Origin: an uncultured Eubacteriales bacterium
GTDB lineage: Bacteria > Bacillota > Clostridia > Oscillospirales > UBA644
Length of the DNA stretch: 64,000 nucleotides
Direction of reading: 5' to 3'
Assembly: GCA_900547165.1 (NCBI GenBank)
Contig: URFZ01000005.1
Coordinates: 1 to 64,000 of the forward strand
The position numbers and the translations under genes are program-made. Of the stretch, positions 33,118 to 42,317 are shown one piece after another (within the stretch, counting starts at the first letter, position 1; the number at the start of each line of letters is the position of its first letter). The notes under the pieces are model-generated. The model ran no database searches, was not told where the DNA came from, and saw nothing but the letters and a program-made list of their open reading frames with translations.

Positions 33118-33327
33118 GTCTGATTTCGGCAATATATTCAGCATAATAAATTACGAAACTTTCGGTAAAAGTAAATTATAATTACTTTTAATTCTCAAAA
33201 TTATTCAGCAATAACGAAAAGACTGACAATTTGTCTGTAAATATATACCGGTTTAAGAAAACTTTTGTGCATAAATTCATCACAAAAAAACGCTTGTGAC
33301 TTTTTTTAAGCATTTTGTTAAAATAAC

Positions 33328-33356
33328 TTGCAAACCCGTTTTTTTTCAGTTATAAT
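33328..33356 (+). promoter_or_regulatory. promoter of hppA
   Basis: TTGCAA (33328-33333), 17-bp spacer, TATAAT (33351-33356), 44 bases before the start codon. Confidence 0.85.
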
Positions 33357-33400
33357 TATAAGACAAACTACATACTTCTGCCATTATCGGGAGGGTCTTT

Positions 33401-35494
33401 ATGTTGGAGTTTTTGCAAAACTATTATCCCTTCATCTCTCTTGCGGCGGCGCTTATCGCGCTTTTCTATGTGATTTTGACCGCAAGACGTGTCTTGAAAT
33501 TCGATGAGGGAACGGACTTGATGAAAAAGATTTCAAAAGCGGTCCGTGACGGAGCGTCCGCGTTCCTGAAACGACAGTATGCCGTGGTTACGGTCTTTTT
33601 CCTTGTCGTGTTTGCCATTCTTGAAACGTTGACGCTGTTTAACGTTCTGAAAAATCCGTATATTCCGTTTGCGTTTTTGACGGGCGGCATATATTCGGGA
33701 CTTTCCGGTTTTATCGGAATGAAAATAGCAACGGCGTCCAATGCGCGTACCGCAAAAGCCTGCACCGAGGGACTTAACAAAGGTCTCCGCGTTGCTTTTT
33801 CCGCGGGCAGCGTTATGGGCTTTACCGTTGTCGGTCTCGGACTTCTCGATCTTTCGGTATGGCTTATTCTTTTGAAATATGCTTTCGGCGTGGAAGCAAG
33901 CGTTATTGCCGCGACTGTTGTCACTTTCGGCATGGGAGCTTCTTCCATGGCGCTGTTTGCAAGAGTCGGCGGCGGTATATTTACCAAAGCGGCTGACGTC
34001 GGCGCAGACCTTGTGGGAAAAGTTGAAGCAGGCATTCCCGAAGACGACGCAAGAAACCCTGCCGTTATAGCCGATAACGTAGGAGATAACGTCGGAGACG
34101 TTGCGGGTATGGGTGCGGACCTTTATGAATCTTATTTCGGTTCTCTTGTTTCTGCCATCGCACTCGGTGCGGTCGCTTTCGGGGGAGGAGAGGCTGTTAA
34201 AGGTATAATAATTCCTCTTATCCTTGCGGCTGTCGGCGTTGTGTTCTCCATTTTAGGCACATTTTTCGTCAGAACAAAGGAAAACGCAGATCAAAAGAGC
34301 CTGCTTTCTTCTCTTCGCAGAGGTACGAATTTCAGCGCGGTTCTTATTGCGATTTCCGCTTTTCCGATAATCTGGTTCTTGCTCGGCAAAGAACATATCG
34401 GCCTTTATTTTGCTATACTTGCGGGACTTTTGGGCGGCGTACTCATCGGTCTTGCAACCGAATATTTTACATCGGATTCTTATAAACCGACCCGCAAACT
34501 CGCAAAGGACTCCGAAACGAGTTCCGCAACGACCATAATCGGCGGCGTCGGCCTCGGAATGCTTTCGACCGCCATACCCATAATCATTATCGTTGCTGCT
34601 ATACTTGTCGCGTACTTTGTTTCGGGTGACGGCTTCGGAATGTACGGCATCGCGCTTGCCGCGGTCGGAATGCTTTCAACTCTCGGCATAACGCTTGCCA
34701 CCGACGCTTACGGTCCCATTGCGGACAACGCGGGCGGTATTGCTCAAATGGCGGGACTTGACGAAACGGTTCGCCAGCGCACGGACGCGCTTGACTCTCT
34801 CGGAAACACCACAGCCGCAACAGGCAAGGGCTTTGCCATAGGCTCAGCGGCTTTGACCGCACTTGCGCTTATCGCATCTTACAAAGAACAGATCTGTTCG
34901 ATACTGGGCGTTGAAAACTTCTCGGTCGATCTTCTGAATCCCGTCGTTCTCGGCGGTTTGTTTATCGGTGCGTGTCTGCCGTTTATCTTCGCGGCTCTTA
35001 CGATGCGTTCCGTCGGACGAGCTGCGGAAAGCGTTGTCAAAGAGGTTCGCAGACAGTTCCGTTCCATCGCGGGAATTATGGAGGGAAAAGCCGATCCCGA
35101 TTACAAGACCTGCGTAGACCTCTGCACCCGCGCATCTCTTCGTGAGATGATCGCGCCCACGGTTATTGCCGTTATTGTTCCCGTTGCTGTGGGACTTATT
35201 TTGGGGCCTGCGGGCGTTATCGGTCTTCTTGCGGGCGCTACCGCAACCGGTTTCCTGCTTGCCGTATTCATGAGCAATTCAGGCGGCGCATGGGACAATG
35301 CGAAAAAATATATTGAGAGCGGCAACCACGGCGGAAAAGGCAGCGACAGCCACAAGGCGGCTGTTGTCGGAGATACCGTAGGCGACCCGTTCAAGGATAC
35401 TTCGGGTCCTGCAATAAATATTCTGATAAAACTTCTTTCCATCGTGTCCATAGTGTTTGCCGCGCTTGTAGCGAATGTTCATTGGCTCGGTTAA
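33401..35494 (+). CDS. hppA: membrane ion-pumping pyrophosphatase (K+-dependent type)
   Basis: 697 residues with about 15-16 hydrophobic helices. The pyrophosphate-binding motifs are GGIFTKAADVGADLVGKVE, then DDARNPAVIADNVGDNVGDVAGMGAD, and in the C-terminal half SGGAWDNAKKYIE and GDTVGDPFKDTSGPA. At the position that separates subfamilies the sequence is GNTTAATGKGFAIG. Ala here is typical of K+-dependent enzymes, Lys of K+-independent ones. It hydrolyses PPi and pumps H+ or Na+ out; the ion cannot be assigned by eye. GGGAGG is upstream of the ATG. mscL follows 31 bp later. Confidence 0.97.
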   Translation: MLEFLQNYYPFISLAAALIALFYVILTARRVLKFDEGTDLMKKISKAVRDGASAFLKRQYAVVTVFFLVVFAILETLTLFNVLKNPYIPFAFLTGGIYSGLSGFIGMKIATASNARTAKACTEGLNKGLRVAFSAGSVMGFTVVGLGLLDLSVWLILLKYAFGVEASVIAATVVTFGMGASSMALFARVGGGIFTKAADVGADLVGKVEAGIPEDDARNPAVIADNVGDNVGDVAGMGADLYESYFGSLVSAIALGAVAFGGGEAVKGIIIPLILAAVGVVFSILGTFFVRTKENADQKSLLSSLRRGTNFSAVLIAISAFPIIWFLLGKEHIGLYFAILAGLLGGVLIGLATEYFTSDSYKPTRKLAKDSETSSATTIIGGVGLGMLSTAIPIIIIVAAILVAYFVSGDGFGMYGIALAAVGMLSTLGITLATDAYGPIADNAGGIAQMAGLDETVRQRTDALDSLGNTTAATGKGFAIGSAALTALALIASYKEQICSILGVENFSVDLLNPVVLGGLFIGACLPFIFAALTMRSVGRAAESVVKEVRRQFRSIAGIMEGKADPDYKTCVDLCTRASLREMIAPTVIAVIVPVAVGLILGPAGVIGLLAGATATGFLLAVFMSNSGGAWDNAKKYIESGNHGGKGSDSHKAAVVGDTVGDPFKDTSGPAINILIKLLSIVSIVFAALVANVHWLG

Positions 35495-35525
35495 AAGGCA
35501 TAGAACTGAAAGGACTTGAAAGACA

Positions 35526-35975
35526 ATGGCTAAAAAACACGGAATAGTTTCCGAATTCAAAGAGTTTATAACAAGAGGGAACGTTATCGACCTTGCCGTC
35601 GGCTTGATCATGGGCTCAGCTTTTACGGCGATAGTCAATTCTCTTGTAAATCAGATAATAATGCCGTTTCTCAGCATCATAATCGGCAAGGTCAATTTTG
35701 AAGACCTTAAATGGGTCATAACCGAGGCTGACGAATCCGCGGGCGTTGCGGAAGTGGCGGTTTGCTACGGCGCGTTCATTCAGGCAATAATCAATTTCCT
35801 GCTTATTGCGCTGGTTATCTTCCTTATGATAAAGGCCATAAACACTGTAAGACGTAAGTTTGAGCATAAGAAAGAAGAAGAGGAAGCCAAGGAAGAAGAA
35901 CCGAAAGGTCCTACGACCGAGGAACTTCTTGCGGAGATTCGTGACCTGCTCAAAGAAAAAGAAGAAACAAAATAA
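35526..35975 (+). CDS. mscL: large-conductance mechanosensitive channel
   Basis: 149 residues. The N-terminal amphipathic helix and TM1 (SEFKEFITRGNVIDLAVGLIMGSAFTAIVNSLV) match MscL closely. TM2 is the FIQAIINFLLIALVIFLMIKAIN segment. The C-terminal bundle is charged and coiled (KKEEEEAKEEE ... LAEIRDLLKEKEE). It opens under membrane tension and protects against hypo-osmotic shock. It is cotranscribed with hppA and followed by a strong terminator. Confidence 0.96.
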   Translation: MAKKHGIVSEFKEFITRGNVIDLAVGLIMGSAFTAIVNSLVNQIIMPFLSIIIGKVNFEDLKWVITEADESAGVAEVAVCYGAFIQAIINFLLIALVIFLMIKAINTVRRKFEHKKEEEEAKEEEPKGPTTEELLAEIRDLLKEKEETK

Positions 35976-35991
35976 CAGTTTCATACAACGG

Positions 35992-36023
35992 AAAATCGGA
36001 CGGCAACCGCCGTCCGATTTTTT
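35992..36023 (+). terminator. terminator of hppA-mscL
   Basis: A 13-bp stem AAAATCGGACGGC and complement with a 4-base loop and six Ts. Confidence 0.88.
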
Positions 36024-36048
36024 ATATATTCGAATGAAAAATGCCTTT

Positions 36049-36855
36049 TTACTTTTTACCGAGTTCCTCTGTTCTCTCGAAAGCGTCAACCACTGCTCTC
36101 ATTGCAGCAGCTCTGAATGCCGCATCTTCAAGCGCTTCAACTCCCGCAATTGTGCTTCCCATCGGACTGCAAACCGCATCTTTCAGTTCTCCCGGATGTT
36201 TTCCCGTGTCAAGAACCGTTTGTGCCGAGCCGAGAACCGTCTGTGCCGCATAACGGAGAGCCTTGTTTCTCGGCAATCCGCATTTTACGCCACCGTCCGC
36301 AAGTGCTTCGATGAAGATGTATACGAAGGCGGGACCGCAGCCTGATATTGCGCTTGCCGCGTCTATGAGGTTTTCCGCTATCGGGTCAATGTCTCCCGCT
36401 GCCGAAAGTGCTTTTTCGAAGGTCGAAACCTCGTCTTTCGTTACCGCCGCATTTTCGCAGTGAAGAATCAAACCCTTTCCGACCGACGCGGGTGTATTCG
36501 GCATTATTCTGATTATCGGATACTCTTTTCCGAAGAGTTCCGTAACGGCGCTTATCGAAACTCCCGCCGCCATGGAAACAAGCGTGAATCTGTCGGTTCT
36601 TTTTTCGAGAACGGGCGCGATCTGCTTGATGAGAGAGGGGAGAACCTGCGGCTTAACGCCGAGAAAAATATATCTGCAATTTGCTGCGATTTCTTCGTTT
36701 GAGTGAATGTCCGCGCCTGTTTTTGCCGAAATTTCCGCTGTTTTTGATGCGTCAAAATCCGCAACCGCTATCTTGTCCGAAACGGATTTCGCAACCGCCG
36801 CGGCAAGCGTTCCGCCCATATTCCCGCAACCTATAAAACCGAATGCATTATTCAT
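36049..36855 (-). CDS. proC: pyrroline-5-carboxylate reductase
   Basis: 268 residues. The Rossmann opening is FGFIGCGNMGGTLAAAVAKS. The dimer/active-site region near the C-terminus (DAASAISGCGPAFVYIFIEALADGGVKCGLPR) is diagnostic of ProC. It reduces pyrroline-5-carboxylate to proline with NAD(P)H, the last step of proline synthesis. It is the third gene of proB-proA-proC on the minus strand, 15 bp after proA, with AAAGGAG before the start. Confidence 0.97.
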   Translation of the reverse strand: MNNAFGFIGCGNMGGTLAAAVAKSVSDKIAVADFDASKTAEISAKTGADIHSNEEIAANCRYIFLGVKPQVLPSLIKQIAPVLEKRTDRFTLVSMAAGVSISAVTELFGKEYPIIRIMPNTPASVGKGLILHCENAAVTKDEVSTFEKALSAAGDIDPIAENLIDAASAISGCGPAFVYIFIEALADGGVKCGLPRNKALRYAAQTVLGSAQTVLDTGKHPGELKDAVCSPMGSTIAGVEALEDAAFRAAAMRAVVDAFERTEELGKK

Positions 36856-36870
36856 ATTAAAACGCTCCTT

Positions 36871-38127
36871 TCAGCGAATTTGTCCGTTTCCTCGGACTAT
36901 ATATTTGTAAGATGTCAATTCACGAAGGCCCATAGGTCCTCTTGCGTGAAGTTTTTGCGTAGAAATTCCTATTTCGCAGCCGAGTCCGAACTCTCCTCCG
37001 TCCGTGAACCGTGTTGAGGCATTGACGTATACCGCCGCGCTGTCAACCGCCTCCGTGAATTTTTTCGCGGTTTTTTCGTCTTCGGTGATGATTGCGTCGC
37101 TGTGGTGTGTTGAGTGCTTTTCGATATGGTCTATTGCTTCGTCAACGTCTTTGACTATGCCGACGGCAATTATGTAATCAAGAAATTCTGTGTCAAAATC
37201 TTTTTCTCCCGCTGCGGTCCCCGAAATTATCTTTGCCGCTTTTTTGTCGAGTTTCATCTCTACCGGGTGCAGCCCTTTTTCTTCTCTTTCTTTTTCGAGC
37301 CGTTTTTTCAGCAGCGGAAGAAATTCTTGCGCTATGTTTTCGTTGACAAGGCAAACTTCTGCGGCATTGCAGACAGACGGTCTGCTTGCCTTCGCGTTTT
37401 CGATTATATCAAGAGCCTTTTTGAAGTTCGCTTTTTCGTCAACATAAAGGTGGCAAATGCCCGTTCCCGTTTCGATACAGGGAACTTTTGCGTTTTCCAC
37501 ACAGGCGCGTATAAGTCCCGCGCCGCCTCTCGGAATGAGCAGATCTACTTTTCCTGCCGCCGTCATAAGTTCCGCTGAACTGTTTCTTGTTGTGTCCGTC
37601 ACAAGGCATATCGCGTCTTCCGGCAATCCCGCATTTTTCAAGCCTTCACGCAACGCTTCCGTAATAGCTTTGTTTGAGTTTATCGCCTCTTTGCCGCCGC
37701 GCAAAACGCAGACGTTTCCGCTTTTGAGCGCAAGCGACGCCGCATCCGACGTGACGTTCGGACGGCTTTCGTAGATTATCGCCAGCAAGCCTATCGGAAC
37801 GGAAACTTTTGTTATCGTCAGCCCGTTCGGACGCTTTATCTCGTCGATTTTTCTGCCTACGGGATCGGGTAGTTTTGCAACGTCCCGTATTGCGTCCGAC
37901 ATTGCCTTGATTCTTTTTTCATCGAGAGTAAGACGGTCTATCATAACGTCGGAAATATGTCCGCGTGCATTGTCGATATCTTTTTTGTTTTCGTCGATTA
38001 TGTTTTGAGTATGCTTTATGAGCGCGTCCGCGATCTTTTCGAGCGCTTCGTTCTTTTCTGCCGTCGTTGCGGCCGTGAGTCTGCGTTTTTGTTTTGAGGC
38101 TCTTTCAAGGAGTTCTGCCGTCGTCAT
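36871..38127 (-). CDS. proA: gamma-glutamyl phosphate reductase
   Basis: 418 residues, aldehyde dehydrogenase superfamily. Segments seen are VPIGLLAIIYESRPNVTSDAASLALKSGN, VLRGGKEAINSNKA, PRGGAGLIRACVENAKVPCIETGTGICH and the catalytic Cys in RPSVCNAAE. It reduces gamma-glutamyl phosphate to the semialdehyde that cyclises to pyrroline-5-carboxylate. Its ATG overlaps the proB stop by 4 bp, so the first two enzymes are cotranslated, as in most Firmicutes. A GGGAGG site is present. Confidence 0.97.
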   Translation of the reverse strand: MTTAELLERASKQKRRLTAATTAEKNEALEKIADALIKHTQNIIDENKKDIDNARGHISDVMIDRLTLDEKRIKAMSDAIRDVAKLPDPVGRKIDEIKRPNGLTITKVSVPIGLLAIIYESRPNVTSDAASLALKSGNVCVLRGGKEAINSNKAITEALREGLKNAGLPEDAICLVTDTTRNSSAELMTAAGKVDLLIPRGGAGLIRACVENAKVPCIETGTGICHLYVDEKANFKKALDIIENAKASRPSVCNAAEVCLVNENIAQEFLPLLKKRLEKEREEKGLHPVEMKLDKKAAKIISGTAAGEKDFDTEFLDYIIAVGIVKDVDEAIDHIEKHSTHHSDAIITEDEKTAKKFTEAVDSAAVYVNASTRFTDGGEFGLGCEIGISTQKLHARGPMGLRELTSYKYIVRGNGQIR

Positions 38128-38897
38128 ATTTCTTTCCTCCCGTAAAATTTCGTGCCGACGGATTTTCCGTCCGCAATGTCATATAACAGGTCGGGTTTCG
38201 ACCCGTCCGCAATAATGACATCTATTCCTTTTTCCATGCATATCTGCGCGGCTTTCAATTTCGTTTGCATTCCGCCGGTTCCGAGTTTTGAACCCGAACC
38301 GCCCGCAAGCGCAACTATTTCCGGCGTCAGTTCATCCACCGTAGGTATCAACTTCGCATTTTTATCAGTATGCGGGTCTGCTGTGTAAAGTCCCTCTATG
38401 TCCGATAAGAGTATCAGCAGGTCTGCATTTGCCACAACAGCCACAATCGCACCGAGAGTGTCGTTGTCTCCGACCGAAATCTCTTCCGTTGCAACGGTGT
38501 CGTTTTCGTTGATTATCGGAAGCGCACGGAATTCAAGCAATCTGTTAAGCGTATTTTTGAAATTGGTATATCTTTCTTCGTTGCTCATATCGCTGCCCGT
38601 TACAAGGATTTGTCCCACGATATGACCGTATTCGGAAAACAATTTGTCGTATGTATACATCAGTTCGCATTGACCGACTGCCGCCGCCGCCTGTTTTGAC
38701 GGAATATCCTGCGGTCGTTCGAGCAGCGCCAATTTGCCTATGCCCATGCCTATCGCTCCCGAAGATACCAGAATTATCTCGTCTCCCGCATTTTTCAGGT
38801 CGCTGATGACTTTGCAGAGTTCTTCGACGTGGCGAATGTTCAGGTTGCCCGTTTTGTGCGTCAATGTCGATGTTCCGACTTTTATGACAGTTCTCAT
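38124..38897 (-). CDS. proB: glutamate 5-kinase, short form without PUA domain
   Basis: 257 residues, amino-acid kinase fold: VIKVGTSTLTHKTG, ILVSSGAIGMGIGKL, INENDTVATEEISVGDNDTLGAIVA and GSGSKLGTGGMQTKLKAA. The approximately 100-residue C-terminal PUA domain of the long form is absent, as in many Firmicutes. It phosphorylates glutamate and is the feedback-controlled entry to proline synthesis. It is first in proBAC, with a promoter at 38945-38973. Confidence 0.96.
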   Translation of the reverse strand: MRTVIKVGTSTLTHKTGNLNIRHVEELCKVISDLKNAGDEIILVSSGAIGMGIGKLALLERPQDIPSKQAAAAVGQCELMYTYDKLFSEYGHIVGQILVTGSDMSNEERYTNFKNTLNRLLEFRALPIINENDTVATEEISVGDNDTLGAIVAVVANADLLILLSDIEGLYTADPHTDKNAKLIPTVDELTPEIVALAGGSGSKLGTGGMQTKLKAAQICMEKGIDVIIADGSKPDLLYDIADGKSVGTKFYGRKEI

Positions 38898-38944
38898 AAT
38901 CTTACCGTCCGTTAAAATGTGTTTCCGATTTTGGATTATTCTGT

Positions 38945-38973
38945 ATTATATCACGTTTTTGTTTCGATTTCAA
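38945..38973 (-). promoter_or_regulatory. promoter of proBAC
   Basis: On the minus strand, TTGAAA (38973-38968), 17-bp spacer, TATAAT (38950-38945). Confidence 0.8.
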
Positions 38974-39028
38974 CGCTTTTTTATGCCGCAGTGTATAAAT
39001 ATGAAAAAATGTCGATTTTTAACAAGTA

Positions 39029-39062
39029 AAAACGCTCTTTCAACCGTATGAAAGAGCGTTTT
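39029..39062 (-). terminator. terminator of the SpoIID-like gene
   Basis: A 14-bp stem AAAACGCTCTTTCA and complement with a 6-base loop. Confidence 0.8.
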
Positions 39063-39081
39063 CCGTGTATGTTTACCGGTT

Positions 39082-39987
39082 TTATTCAATCTCCGTTCCG
39101 CTGTAATAATATGTTATTATCTGCTCGTAAGTCTTGCCCTCTTTTGCCATTTCGTTTGCCCCGAAAAGGCTCATTCCCGCAAGGTTTCCGTAGCCCTTGA
39201 CCGTGAATATGAACTCACCGTTTTTTATCCTGTATGAAAAATTCGGACTGCGCAGACCGAGAACCCTGCGCAATGTTTCACCGTCGTTTTGTTCTCCGCC
39301 GACCTTTGCCCCGATAACAGCGCCCGCCTTTGTCCTTTTAATTTCCGTTACCCATTCGGTTTCGCTGCCCGAAAGGGTTGTTTTCAAGCCTTTTTTCAGC
39401 ATACGTTTTACTTCATCGACTTTGATTTTTTTCTCCGTTATATATCCCTTTGCCGTTTTGTCCGCTTCCGATTCAACGCTTTTCAAGTATGGAATTTCGT
39501 CACCCTCGGCATTTCCGACGCTTTCCGTTTTTCCTGCGGAAATTATATGTATCTGCGCGTTTATCGGTTCTCCGTCATAAGTTATCGTCTTGCCGTTGCA
39601 CTCTTTCACAAGTTTTTCTATTCTGTTAACCGTATCTTCGCCGTACAGGCGCACACAATCTTCTTTTGACGGCAGTTCTGTTCCGTAAAAGTTTTCATCT
39701 TCGGTGGTCACTCCGTTTTTTGCGTCATATAATTCTTTTGTGCGAAGCGCGACCGCCGCCGCTTTGATGCTTTCGTCTTCCGTCAGATATTCCGAAAGCG
39801 AGCATATTCGGCAAACGATTTTGTCCGATTCTCTTTGCGGTTGCAACGTCTGCTCTGTCCGCTGTTCAGGGTTGTTTATCTGTGCTATTGCGGGTGTTGC
39901 GTCCCGTCTCACTCCTATCGTTGCGCAGTAGGGCAGAAGCACAAAAGAAACCGCAAATATAAGAAAAAAAGCCAAAAACTTGTTCAT
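39082..39987 (-). CDS. SpoIID/LytB-like protein with altered active-site residues
   Basis: 301 residues with an N-terminal membrane anchor (FLAFFLIFAVSFVLLPYCATI). The SpoIID domain is recognisable by DESIKAAAVALRTKELY (the family's E-LKAQA-AART stretch, Glu kept), HIISAGKTES (normally HSxSGG-T) and the C-terminal GYGNLAGMSLFGANEMAKEGKTYEQIITYYY. In active SpoIID lytic transglycosylases the last motif reads GxGHGxGMSQxGA. Here the His is replaced by Asn-Leu. The protein may still bind peptidoglycan but could be impaired as an enzyme. It stands alone. No other sporulation gene is in the window. Confidence 0.75.
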   Translation of the reverse strand: MNKFLAFFLIFAVSFVLLPYCATIGVRRDATPAIAQINNPEQRTEQTLQPQRESDKIVCRICSLSEYLTEDESIKAAAVALRTKELYDAKNGVTTEDENFYGTELPSKEDCVRLYGEDTVNRIEKLVKECNGKTITYDGEPINAQIHIISAGKTESVGNAEGDEIPYLKSVESEADKTAKGYITEKKIKVDEVKRMLKKGLKTTLSGSETEWVTEIKRTKAGAVIGAKVGGEQNDGETLRRVLGLRSPNFSYRIKNGEFIFTVKGYGNLAGMSLFGANEMAKEGKTYEQIITYYYSGTEIE

Positions 39988-40020
39988 AATCTTCCATTTC
40001 TTATTTTTTTGTTAATATGC

Positions 40021-40049
40021 TTGACTATTTGATACTTTTAGAGTATACT
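40021..40049 (+). promoter_or_regulatory. promoter of the LRR protein operon
   Basis: TTGACT (40021-40026), 17-bp spacer, TATACT (40044-40049). Confidence 0.8.
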
Positions 40050-40115
40050 ATAATAAATATCTATGGTAAATTATATTCATTTTGATAACCGATAATGACC
40101 GAAAGGAATCAGAAA

Positions 40116-41717
40116 ATGACCGAAAAACCGAAATCTCAATCCGTCAGACGGAAAAACAGATACGGGGCAGCGTTCTTTTATACTTTTTGCGGCGCTTTTG
40201 TCGTTGTCGGAATAATCGCCATTGCGATATTCCTCGGAACGCAGGATCATAATATTTTTGACTTTTCTTCCCGTCAGTTGTACGAGGAAGCGCGTCAGTA
40301 TATACTTGTCGGAGATTACGACAACGCAGAAAAATCCCTGAAAAAATGTGTCAAGAAAAATGCGACCAATACGGACGCGGTGCTGTTGCTTGCCGATTTG
40401 TATGACGGGCAGTCAAGACAGGACGACGCAATAAATATGATCCTCGACTGCATTGACGAGTCCGAAAAAAACGCTCGAAACGACCAGCTTTATAAGCGCA
40501 TTATCCAACTTTACGTTTCAAAAGGCGACATTTCCGCCGCAATAGACTTTTCAAACGGTCTTTCGTCTTATATCAAGACAAGACTTTCAAAAGTCAGACC
40601 CGCAGATCTGAAAGTTACTCCCGCGGGCGGTGAATACGAAAGTTCCGTAAATGCTACGATAAAATATGCGGAGGGCTGCACCGTTTATTATACGATAGAC
40701 GGCTCGACGCCGAGTTCTTCAAGTTCTGTTTACGGTGAAGAGCCCATATTGCTTCCTGTTGGAAATATAACACTCAAAGCGGTTGCTGTAAACCCCGAAA
40801 ACAATCTTGTCAGCGAACTGTTTGAGGGCACATATACGATAAAGGGCGACCTTAACCCGTACCAATTTGCCGATGCAAAGGTTGAACAGATTGTGCGCTT
40901 CACGATAGGCAAGAGTTCAGGAACGGTTTATTACAAAGACCTTGCAAGGGTCAAAAAGTTCGATAACTCCGTCGGAGGCGACGGTCTTATAACGACTTTT
41001 GAGGACCTGAAAATGATGACGGGCATAACCGAGATAGTTCTGAACGGCGAAACAAAAGTTGCCGACTTCGACGTTTTCGGTTCGCTTCCGTCTCTGCGCC
41101 GCGTGACGCTCACAAACTGCAACCTCAACAACGGCGACGCTTCAAAACTCTTCTCCGCGTGTCCGAACCTGACGTATCTTGACATAAGCGGAAACAATCT
41201 TAGTGATATTTCTTCGATAGTCGCGCTGAGGAGCATTTCCACGCTCGATATTTCGGGCAATGCCATTGAGGACGCCGCTCCGATAGGCGAGTTGACAAGC
41301 CTTACTTCGCTCAACATCGCCGCAAATAAGATATCGACCGTGAAATGGTGCTCGTCGCTTACCTCTCTTACTTCTTTGACTGCGGGCGGCAACGATATCA
41401 CCGATTATTCTCCGATATCCGTTCTCGGTTCGCTGAAAACGCTTTCTTTGAACTACGCGGGAATTTCCGATGTCGGATTTATCTCTTCGCTGAAAAACCT
41501 CGAAACTCTTGATTTGAAGAGCAACTCAATTTCGAGCGTATCCGCTTTGACGTCGCTTTCGTCTCTCGAAACGATAAACGTTTCGGGAAATGCTTACATA
41601 GAAGATCTCGGCGCTCTGAAAAATTGCGGCAGTCTCAATGTTGTTACTTGCTCAAACATTACATCCGAGCAGGAGCAGGAACTCATCTCCGCAAATATAA
41701 CCGTTGTCAGAAATTAG
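40116..41717 (+). CDS. membrane-anchored protein with TPR-like, chitobiase-like and leucine-rich-repeat domains
   Basis: 533 residues. A basic N-terminus precedes a single membrane helix (AAFFYTFCGAFVVVGIIAIAIFLG). A TPR-like helical region follows (EARQYILVGDYDNAEKSLKKCVKK...). Next is a beta domain of the chitobiase/FN3 type (VTPAGGEYESSVNATIKY, CTVYYTIDGSTPSSSS). About eight leucine-rich repeats of internalin type (LTYLDISGNNLSDISSI, LTSLNIAANKIS, LETLDLKSNSISSVS) complete the protein. It is likely exposed outside the membrane and used for protein or glycan binding. ATG at 40116 follows AAAGGA; the earlier ATG at 40095 lacks a site. It is followed closely by the YcxB-like gene. Confidence 0.85.
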   Translation: MTEKPKSQSVRRKNRYGAAFFYTFCGAFVVVGIIAIAIFLGTQDHNIFDFSSRQLYEEARQYILVGDYDNAEKSLKKCVKKNATNTDAVLLLADLYDGQSRQDDAINMILDCIDESEKNARNDQLYKRIIQLYVSKGDISAAIDFSNGLSSYIKTRLSKVRPADLKVTPAGGEYESSVNATIKYAEGCTVYYTIDGSTPSSSSSVYGEEPILLPVGNITLKAVAVNPENNLVSELFEGTYTIKGDLNPYQFADAKVEQIVRFTIGKSSGTVYYKDLARVKKFDNSVGGDGLITTFEDLKMMTGITEIVLNGETKVADFDVFGSLPSLRRVTLTNCNLNNGDASKLFSACPNLTYLDISGNNLSDISSIVALRSISTLDISGNAIEDAAPIGELTSLTSLNIAANKISTVKWCSSLTSLTSLTAGGNDITDYSPISVLGSLKTLSLNYAGISDVGFISSLKNLETLDLKSNSISSVSALTSLSSLETINVSGNAYIEDLGALKNCGSLNVVTCSNITSEQEQELISANITVVRN

Positions 41718-41725
41718 AGGTCTGT

Positions 41726-42271
41726 ATGCCTGTTATTGTAAACAAATCCGAATATAACGAAGAGACTTTCTGGAAAGGCGTGACCGTTTCCAAACGCGGT
41801 ATTTTTATTGCCGTAAGAAGCATATATATTGTTATTTCTCTTGCGGCGCTCATAATCGCGGTCTTTGTTATGGGCAAAGTCGGGTTGAGCGTTGATGAAA
41901 TTCAGGCGGCTGTTCGCAGTTCCGCGGTTCCTATGGCAATATTGCTTGCCGTTTTTGCGTATTCAACTGTAAAAATATTTACGTTCAAACGCGGAATAAG
42001 AAAAAAGTTTATGGATTCCCGTACCCGCGCTTTTGAGTCAAAGACTCTTACATTTAACGACGAGGGATATTCATGTGTCGGCGAATATGAGAGCCGCGAC
42101 GTGACTTATACATATGTTGACCGTGTTATCGAAACAAAAACGGCGTTTTATATTATAAATAAGTCGGGCATGGACATTGTGGCAAAAGACGGATTTGAGC
42201 AGGGGACTGCCGACGATTTCAAAAAATTGATTTCGGAGAAGTGTCCCGGAGCTAAGAAGAATTTCAGATAA
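41726..42271 (+). CDS. YcxB-like membrane protein
   Basis: 181 residues. Two membrane helices (YIVISLAALIIAVFVMG and VPMAILLAVFAYSTVKIF) flank a short loop. A C-terminal cytoplasmic domain contains SKTLTFNDEGY-like beta strands and YTYVDRVIETKTAFYIINKSG, the pattern of YcxB-type proteins. The function is unknown. The ATG at 41726 has GAGG 5 bases upstream and is 8 bp after the LRR stop, so the two are cotranscribed. A longer frame to 41624 overlaps the LRR gene and is not used. Confidence 0.75.
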   Translation: MPVIVNKSEYNEETFWKGVTVSKRGIFIAVRSIYIVISLAALIIAVFVMGKVGLSVDEIQAAVRSSAVPMAILLAVFAYSTVKIFTFKRGIRKKFMDSRTRAFESKTLTFNDEGYSCVGEYESRDVTYTYVDRVIETKTAFYIINKSGMDIVAKDGFEQGTADDFKKLISEKCPGAKKNFR

Positions 42272-42317
42272 AATATCAAACATCGCAATATTGAACTTTT
42301 TTTGATAGGAGAAACGT

